Shown here one piece after another: positions 5,678 through 10,390 of a stretch of 10,390 nucleotides of DNA; position 1 is the stretch's first letter, and each line of letters starts with the position of its first letter. The stretch comes from Candidatus Fermentibacteraceae bacterium (lineage in GTDB: Bacteria > Fermentibacterota > Fermentibacteria > Fermentibacterales > JCC-6): contig JAGGYZ010000038.1 of the NCBI GenBank assembly GCA_021162285.1, positions 1-10,390 on the forward strand, in the 5' to 3' direction. Both the position numbers and the translations under genes were made by a program. The notes beneath the pieces were generated by a model. It was not told the origin of the DNA. It ran no database searches and saw nothing but the letters and a program-made list of their open reading frames with translations.

Positions 5678-7513
5678 TTATCGTAACAGTGTTATTATCC
5701 GGGCTGCAGTAGTACCTTCTGCAGAACAGGCAGTGACGCAATAGATGCCGGATGGCATCAGAATTCCTGAAGCATCTCTGCCATCCCAGCCGGTAGCTGC
5801 CATCCCCCTGCCGCTGCTCGCTGCTGCAGTTAATTGCTGAACCAGTCTTCCCGAGAGATCCCTCACTGCGACAGAGATCAATTCACCGGGCTGAGCTCCG
5901 CTTACCGAAACGAAAACCGATTCTGAGCAAGGGTTTGGTGTGCATTGTACGGTGAGAGGTACGACGAGAGCAGGTGATACATCCGTATTCTCAATGCCTG
6001 ATGAAGCTGGCGGAATGTAAACCCCGTCATGCTGTCTGTTGTACTGGAGGATAGTGAGGTAATTCAACTCTGGATTCACCGGAATATCCGTGTGCCAGGC
6101 GTGCACAAAGAGGTTGTTATCCTGATCTTCTCCTGCTCCGACCAGATCAACATTTCCATCCATGTTAAGGTCTGCGGCAAACAGATTTTTAAAAAATGTT
6201 GTACCTGTAGTTTCAAGCGGCCAGCCAGCGATGATGCTGCCATCATGGTTGTAACCGTGGTAATGACCTGTTCCGCTGGCAGCGCTGTTGTCATCGAAAA
6301 GAAGTTCAACCTGCTGATCACCGTCAAAGTCTGCAATAAGCACCTGGGTATTTACAGCCCATACCGGGCCAATTGGGAAACCGGGCAAGTCTGTTCCGTC
6401 GGATCTCCAGCCATACAGCAGGTTGCCAGGACTGGAGGAGAGATGTTCATCTCCTACAACGATGTCGGGTTCACCATCACCGTCGATATCACCTACAGCA
6501 GGTGGGGCATAGAGCCAGTGAGCTGTTGTCTGCGGCCAACCGGTCATAAGGGAACCATCACTGTGAATTACATGGACCTTACCGTTTCCTGCCGTGGTGG
6601 AATGATCTCCACATATTATCTCCCTGTTTCCATCCCCGTCCATATCTGCGAGAACCGGGCTTGAGTAGGAGAAGCACCTGTCTCCTGTTGGTGTGTACGG
6701 AAAACCGTCCAGAAGATTTCCCGAAGCATCGTAAGCGTAGATACTCAAATAGGAAACGGCGACCACTTCAGGAACACCGTCCCCGGTGATGTCACCTGCT
6801 GCTGCACTTGAGGCAGGTACATGATCCATCTGCTGTGGCCATCCTGAGTGAACAGAACCGTCTCCATTGTAGACACATATCCAGCCGTCAGGCCAGTTCC
6901 GCTCTTCAAGAATGATCTCCATCGCTCCGTCTCCATCCAGATCACAGAGAACAGGAGTTTTTGTTGCTCCTCCGCTGGGTAGAGAAAGGGGAAAACCTGC
7001 AGCGGCACTGCCGTCTTTCTCAAAAACATGGAGCCAGCCGCTGTTTCCCGTTCCACCTGCACGGGTACCGACGACAATCTCATCCTCTCCGTCTCCATCC
7101 ACATCACCAAGGGCCGGGGCGCCGTATGCGAACAGGTTAAGAGTCTGAGGCCAGCCGGTAACAATCGAACCGTCAAGGTTCCAGGCGTACACTTTGTTCC
7201 CTGTATTACTGACTATTTCCATTGTTGAATCACTGTCCAGATTGCAGTAAATTCCACCGCGCAGCTGGAACCCGGTAATTTCCACAGGCCATCCTGAAAA
7301 CAGGGAAATGGATCTGCTCTCATGTCCGGTAAACCGGGCACCTTCAAACACGTCTGCAGATTGATAATTCCCTGTGGCATCAGGGCAATCCCACTGCTGG
7401 GTGAGTAATTGCGAAAGGACTGGATCAATCAATGGTCCCGTTGAAGAATGTACTCCGGTTTGAGAATTTAAAACTGAGAGAACAACCAGTAGAATGCTCG
7501 TAAACGAAGTCAT
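5678..7513 (-). CDS. Secreted FG-GAP/VCBS-repeat protein with FlgD/Por-like C-terminal domain
   Basis: A 611-aa exported protein, probably displayed on or released from the cell surface. A signal-like segment (about 1-18) is followed by eight VCBS/FG-GAP motifs near 91, 137 (DVDGDGEDE), 191 (DLDGDGAME), 241, 290 (DMDGDGNRE), 342 (DIDGDGEPD), 395 and 448. They alternate with SGWP/TGWP/AGFP strands, as in integrin-alpha-like beta-propellers. A conserved linker, YNRQHDGVYIPP (491-502), precedes a C-terminal Ig-like domain (about 517-611). That domain has VRDLSGRLVQQL, WDGRDASG (576-583) and SGIYCVTA, the FlgD/Por-sorting signature, and ends RIITLLR. The start ATG overlaps the regulator's stop codon as ATGA, with AAGGAAG 8 nt upstream, implying translational coupling. 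It is paralogous in architecture to the gene at 3105-4862. The first loop (NLDSDSTME) is degenerate. Ligand unknown. Confidence 0.91.
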   Translation of the reverse strand: MTSFTSILLVVLSVLNSQTGVHSSTGPLIDPVLSQLLTQQWDCPDATGNYQSADVFEGARFTGHESRSISLFSGWPVEITGFQLRGGIYCNLDSDSTMEIVSNTGNKVYAWNLDGSIVTGWPQTLNLFAYGAPALGDVDGDGEDEIVVGTRAGGTGNSGWLHVFEKDGSAAAGFPLSLPSGGATKTPVLCDLDGDGAMEIILEERNWPDGWICVYNGDGSVHSGWPQQMDHVPASSAAAGDITGDGVPEVVAVSYLSIYAYDASGNLLDGFPYTPTGDRCFSYSSPVLADMDGDGNREIICGDHSTTAGNGKVHVIHSDGSLMTGWPQTTAHWLYAPPAVGDIDGDGEPDIVVGDEHLSSSPGNLLYGWRSDGTDLPGFPIGPVWAVNTQVLIADFDGDQQVELLFDDNSAASGTGHYHGYNHDGSIIAGWPLETTGTTFFKNLFAADLNMDGNVDLVGAGEDQDNNLFVHAWHTDIPVNPELNYLTILQYNRQHDGVYIPPASSGIENTDVSPALVVPLTVQCTPNPCSESVFVSVSGAQPGELISVAVRDLSGRLVQQLTAAASSGRGMAATGWDGRDASGILMPSGIYCVTACSAEGTTAARIITLLR

Positions 7514-8415
7514 AGAAGAACTTCCTTATCTTTTGTGTCTGTAACAGCCTGTGCACTTTCGCGTACCTTGTGATAGATATCAGATGCCTGATCAATGGAG
7601 GCTACTTCAGGGAGCGTATTGAAAAGTTGAAAGAAGGATGCGGCAAGCATCTGCGCCAGTCCAGGGTTGTGAATGATTACTGTTTCTTTAACCGGTTGAC
7701 CTGTTTCGGGAGATGTGAGACCCATTGCTACGTAGGCTCTGTCTACAACCAGCAGCTTTGTGGGTGTTTTCTCAGCCACTCTTACCTGAACACCATTTGG
7801 CAGAGTTGTCTGCAGGAGGTAGTTGAAAGAGGCAAGTGAAATATCACTGATCTGGTAGATACTGTACATACTGTAGTTTTGGATCGAAGGCTCCTCCGTT
7901 ATGTATCCCGGTAAGTCTTCACCGTTCAATTCATCAAGGTCTGCAGTGATATGAAATCTGGAACTGAAGTAGGGTGGGTGGGCAATGCTGAGTATCTCTT
8001 CCTCTGCGATATCAAACAGATGCTTGATAGCAGAAGCTGAATGCGCTCCGTCCTTGAACAGATCAACTGCGTTGCCTCTTCTTGCTCCAGTTTGAAAACC
8101 CTTAAGAAGTTGAGTAAGCTCCGAGGCAATTCGAGTTTTTCTCTCTACCTTCTCTTTCTCAATCTGTATCAGTCTCTGCAGGCTCTCTTCTACGCCTCCT
8201 GCAGAGTAGACTCTGCTCTTGAATCCGGTCATTTCCTCGATGAGCCCGTAATCCTGCAGCTTATCAAGAACTGCATATACGTTGGGACGCAGGATGCCTA
8301 TTTCCCTTGCAATTATGGATGGCTTCCCGCTACCGGCTTTCAACAGATAAAGGTAGGCGTCGATCTCGTTTGAACACAGCCCAAGTTCTCCCAGCCGCTT
8401 CTTCATTTCGATCAT
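7510..8415 (-). CDS. TrmB-type winged-helix transcriptional regulator
   Basis: A 301-aa DNA-binding regulator. Residues 1-70 form a winged helix typical of TrmB/MarR-like proteins: LGLCSNEIDAYLYLLKAG, then KPSIIAREIGILRPNVYAVL as the recognition region and KLQDYGLIEE leading to the wing. A charged helix (about 74-108, IQIEKEKVERKTRIASEL) is probably a dimerising coiled coil. The C-terminal part (about 116-270) has GVQVRVAEKTPTKLLVVDRAYVAMGL, resembling the effector domain of TrmB-like regulators. The family's best-known members control sugar genes in archaea; the ligand here is unknown. ATG 8415 is chosen because AGGGAG lies 6 nt upstream and the conserved fold begins here. An in-frame ATG at 8499 would place the promoter inside the gene and add an uncharacteristic leader. 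The stop overlaps the ATG of the following FG-GAP gene (ATGA), so the two are co-translated. An inverted repeat in its promoter suggests autoregulation. Confidence 0.88.
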   Translation of the reverse strand: MIEMKKRLGELGLCSNEIDAYLYLLKAGSGKPSIIAREIGILRPNVYAVLDKLQDYGLIEEMTGFKSRVYSAGGVEESLQRLIQIEKEKVERKTRIASELTQLLKGFQTGARRGNAVDLFKDGAHSASAIKHLFDIAEEEILSIAHPPYFSSRFHITADLDELNGEDLPGYITEEPSIQNYSMYSIYQISDISLASFNYLLQTTLPNGVQVRVAEKTPTKLLVVDRAYVAMGLTSPETGQPVKETVIIHNPGLAQMLAASFFQLFNTLPEVASIDQASDIYHKVRESAQAVTDTKDKEVLL

Positions 8416-8448
8416 TCTGTCTCCCTGTGTATATATTGTATAGTGCAA

Positions 8449-8477
8449 CTTATACACTATTGTGTATCTGCTGTCAA
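8449..8477 (-). promoter_or_regulatory. Sigma70-type promoter of the regulator/FG-GAP operon
   Basis: On the minus strand, a perfect TTGACA (-35, plus-strand 8472-8477) is followed after exactly 17 nt by TATAAG (-10, 8449-8454). Transcription would begin near 8442, giving a leader of about 27 nt before the ATG at 8415. An alternative -10 (TATACAAT) lies slightly downstream. This placement supports the shorter start of the regulator. Confidence 0.75.
8452..8467. promoter_or_regulatory. Candidate operator: perfect inverted repeat in promoter spacer
   Basis: ATACAC-TATT-GTGTAT is a 16-bp perfect inverted repeat lying between the -35 and -10 boxes and overlapping the -10. A further GTGTAT half-site is at 8427-8432 in the leader. 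An overlapping imperfect repeat ATAGTG...CACTAT spans 8440-8460. The position is that of an operator where a bound dimer would block RNA polymerase. The adjacent TrmB-type protein is the obvious candidate ligand, but this is inferred from position only. Confidence 0.6.
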
Positions 8478-8585
8478 TACTGGTTATGATGGAAATCAAT
8501 TCCGTACGGATACCCTGGTGAAAGAGATGTCGTGCAGGTCAGTTATCAATTTGAAAAATTGCTACAGGCAGAATACTGAAGACCA

Positions 8586-8614
8586 TTGACTGTGCATAGT
8601 ATGTGTAGAATTAT
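8586..8614 (+). promoter_or_regulatory. Weak candidate promoter for the TonB-dependent receptor
   Basis: TTGACT at 8586-8591 is a good -35 (5 of 6). With a 17-nt spacer the -10 would be AATTAT, a poor match. TAGAAT (8606-8611) is a better hexamer but only 14 nt away. The spacer contains ATAGTATGTGTA, which resembles the half-sites in the regulator's promoter. Real promoter identity is uncertain. Confidence 0.3.
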
Positions 8615-8615
8615 T

Positions 8616-8661
8616 GTAAGGTAAAGTATGTATCAGCTGTATGCGGTTGTTTTACCTTTAC
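8616..8661 (+). repeat. Inverted repeat in the leader of the TonB-dependent receptor gene
   Basis: GTAAGGTAAA (8616-8625) is complementary to TTTACCTTTAC (8651-8661) apart from one extra base in the right arm, with a 25-nt loop. The right arm ends at the base just before AGGAAAG, the ribosome-binding site of the receptor. The loop contains the alternative ATG at 8628, and the left arm holds its AAGG site. Folding could therefore influence start choice or translation. Confidence 0.5.
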
Positions 8662-8678
8662 AGGAAAGATGGTCAGCA

Positions 8679-10390
8679 ATGAGAACAGGTATTGTGCTGT
8701 TGCTTTTGATTGTGCCTGCTGCGGCGTTCGCAACTGCCACAGGTATTATTGCCGGGCTTGTGGAAGACGCTGACGGAAACCCTCTTACAGGGGCAACTGT
8801 TACAATTGAAGGTACTCCGTTCGGAGCCATGACATCGCCACAGGGTGAGTATGTAATTGCGGCACTTTCTCCTGGAACGTACACTGTTCAAGCAAGAATG
8901 ATGGGCAGGGCTACTGCCAGGGTAGAGCGGGTTGTTGTTGAAGCCGACAACACCAGCCGTGTCGATTTTCAGCTTGAAGAAGATGCGACAGGTTCAACGG
9001 TTATTGTTGTTACTCAGGCACGAACGAATATTATCAGGGATATACCAGCTACTGCATTTCAACTTGATCTGTCTGAGATGAGAACCATGAACACCAGTAC
9101 CATCATAGACATTGTTGCAGCTCAACCGGGAGTGGTGCAACAGGATGGTGAGCTGCATGTGCGGGGAGGCAGAGCCGGAGAAGTGGATTATGTGCTGGAT
9201 GGTATTTCAGTGAGATCGCCAATGAACAACAGACTTAATTTCGATATACCGGTTTCTGCAGTTTCAACTGCAACGCTGATGACCGGAGGGTTGAGTATAG
9301 AGTACGGAAACTCTTTGTCCGGTGTCGTAGATCTTATTGGTAAGGAAGGAGGAGACTCGTTCAGAGGAACCATTTCCGGAAGAATGGGTGATGCAACATC
9401 ATCAATGGTTTCCCGTGGAGAGCATGTGTTTGCAGAAAGCATGGACACTGATCTGTGCAGGAAAGACCTCAGCGGCGCGGAATTTTCTGTCTCCGGGCCG
9501 GAGCCTTTCACCGAAAATCTTCTTCCGGCTATGGGAATTGATATACCTGGAGATGTTGCAATAAGCGCCTCTGGCCAGTTTTCAACCAGCGGCATCAACA
9601 ACGAAGATACCCGGGGTAACTGGTCGTACAACTGGCTTAATGACGGTTCGGCCATGGTGAAACTGTCTTACCGCCCTGTACCCAGAACCATATACTCACT
9701 GAGTACCATCGGTTCCTACAGTGAGCACGGCTGGAATCAGTGGGCATGGTCCAGATACCAGCAGGTAAATGTAATTGAGGGACATCTGTTCCCTCCGCAC
9801 AGTCAGGACTACGCCTTGCCGGTGATGTTTGGAGAAACCGGCGGTTTGATTCTAAATCTGTCACACCTTATCGGAGACAGAACAAGTATCAGGGCTTCCG
9901 CAGGAATTGTGAAATTTCAGAACTGGAACAGAATTTATGATCCTGATGGGGGGTTTGTCGGTGAGGGTGCAGAACCACTGTTCTGGTTGACCCAGTACCA
10001 GCCGCCGCAGATGTATGAAAGTGATCAGGGATTTTACTACACAGGAATTCATCAGAATGTCTGGCGTGATTCAAAGGCAACAGTGGCAACAGGTATATTG
10101 GGAGTTGACATTAATCCCAACCCCAGGGCAAGGCTCAAAGCAGGTGTTTCTGCAGCATACTATGACCTTTACCAGTACAATGTTTACTTCGTTTCACCGG
10201 GGAACGCCTATCTTTCTCTGTGGAATGCATACCCTTATTCAGCATCAGTTTATGCGCAGGGGAGCTACCGGTTTTCCGGAGGCATTGTAACCACTGCCGG
10301 TGTACGGGCAGATTATTTCAATGCAAATACAAGCGTGTTTTCTCAGGAAGCAGGTACAGGTGTAGAGGTGGAAGCCAAGGTGCATGCAAG
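8679..10390 (+). CDS. TonB-dependent outer-membrane receptor, N-terminal part (runs off window)
   Basis: Open to the window end without a stop: 570 codons seen, with the rest of the barrel missing. ATG 8679 gives a clean signal peptide (RTGIVLLLLIVPAAAFA), with AGGAAAG 10 nt upstream. An in-frame ATG at 8628, with AAGG 6 nt upstream, would put 17 polar residues before it. Residues about 22-100 form a carboxypeptidase-regulatory-like beta-sandwich (GLVEDADGNPLTGATVTIEG, SPQGEYVIAALSPGTYTV). Residues about 110-225 are the plug: IIDIVAAQPGVVQQDG, HVRGGRAGEVDYVLDG and LSIEYGNSLSGVVDL. The remainder is amphipathic beta-strand-rich barrel, including SVYAQGSYRF and AGVRADYF. Such receptors import large or scarce ligands across the outer membrane using TonB energy; the substrate is not deducible. 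It is divergent from the TrmB-type regulator, with 263 nt between start codons, which suggests shared control. Confidence 0.9.
   Translation, partial: MRTGIVLLLLIVPAAAFATATGIIAGLVEDADGNPLTGATVTIEGTPFGAMTSPQGEYVIAALSPGTYTVQARMMGRATARVERVVVEADNTSRVDFQLEEDATGSTVIVVTQARTNIIRDIPATAFQLDLSEMRTMNTSTIIDIVAAQPGVVQQDGELHVRGGRAGEVDYVLDGISVRSPMNNRLNFDIPVSAVSTATLMTGGLSIEYGNSLSGVVDLIGKEGGDSFRGTISGRMGDATSSMVSRGEHVFAESMDTDLCRKDLSGAEFSVSGPEPFTENLLPAMGIDIPGDVAISASGQFSTSGINNEDTRGNWSYNWLNDGSAMVKLSYRPVPRTIYSLSTIGSYSEHGWNQWAWSRYQQVNVIEGHLFPPHSQDYALPVMFGETGGLILNLSHLIGDRTSIRASAGIVKFQNWNRIYDPDGGFVGEGAEPLFWLTQYQPPQMYESDQGFYYTGIHQNVWRDSKATVATGILGVDINPNPRARLKAGVSAAYYDLYQYNVYFVSPGNAYLSLWNAYPYSASVYAQGSYRFSGGIVTTAGVRADYFNANTSVFSQEAGTGVEVEAKVHA

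Noticed and set aside
6029..6664. Plus-strand open frame of 211 codons
   Set aside because: It is antisense to the FG-GAP gene at 5678-7513, whose repeat motifs are unambiguous; a shadow of the repeated GC-biased coding sequence.
3105..7513. Repeated GA-rich and 'DxDGDG' DNA as a tandem repeat or CRISPR
   Set aside because: The recurring DNA simply encodes calcium-loop-like VCBS motifs at irregular spacing. There are no constant repeat/spacer units.
8416..8499. Upstream 28-codon extension of the TrmB-type regulator
   Set aside because: It would cover the -35/-10 promoter and operator-like repeat, adds residues unlike the conserved winged-helix start, and the better ribosome site serves ATG 8415.
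9188..9655. Minus-strand open frame of 155 codons
   Set aside because: It is antisense to the TonB-dependent receptor, whose plug motifs are clear in the plus strand.

Overview
The window looks like bacterial chromosomal DNA from a Gram-negative (double-membrane) organism. It holds the tail of an rRNA operon, two large secreted FG-GAP/VCBS-repeat proteins ending in FlgD/Por-type C-terminal sorting-like domains, and a TonB-dependent receptor with an N-terminal carboxypeptidase-regulatory-like domain. Together these suggest the FCB superphylum or an allied candidate phylum (Fermentibacteria/Aegiribacteria, Cloacimonadota or KSB1-like). That placement is inference; the partial 23S rRNA would decide it.

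Layout. Positions 1-725 carry the 3' end of the 23S rRNA, the 5S rRNA and a strong intrinsic terminator, all on the plus strand. A complete group IIC intron (about 730-2667) starts 4 nt after the terminator T-tract. It has 5' ribozyme domains, a reverse transcriptase/maturase gene in domain IV, and well-formed domains V and VI. Positions 2668-3104 have no convincing gene but contain several inverted repeats.

From 8415 down to 3105 a minus-strand cluster reads, in transcription order: a TrmB-type winged-helix regulator; an FG-GAP exoprotein whose ATG overlaps the regulator's stop (ATGA); a small secreted protein of unknown family; a decayed 3' remnant of a Por/T9SS-type sorting domain; and a second FG-GAP exoprotein. 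The regulator has a near-consensus promoter (TTGACA-17-TATAAG), and a perfect inverted repeat (ATACAC-TATT-GTGTAT) lies in its spacer, which suggests autoregulation. Divergently, a TonB-dependent receptor begins at 8679 and runs off the window end.

Working model (inference): the regulator senses a ligand and controls its own operon of surface or secreted repeat proteins, and perhaps the divergent outer-membrane receptor. This would form a regulated cell-surface adhesion or nutrient-uptake locus. The most notable points are the textbook terminator-targeted IIC intron on an rRNA operon, the coupling of a TrmB-like regulator to a secreted beta-propeller-type protein, and the stranded sorting-domain fragment.
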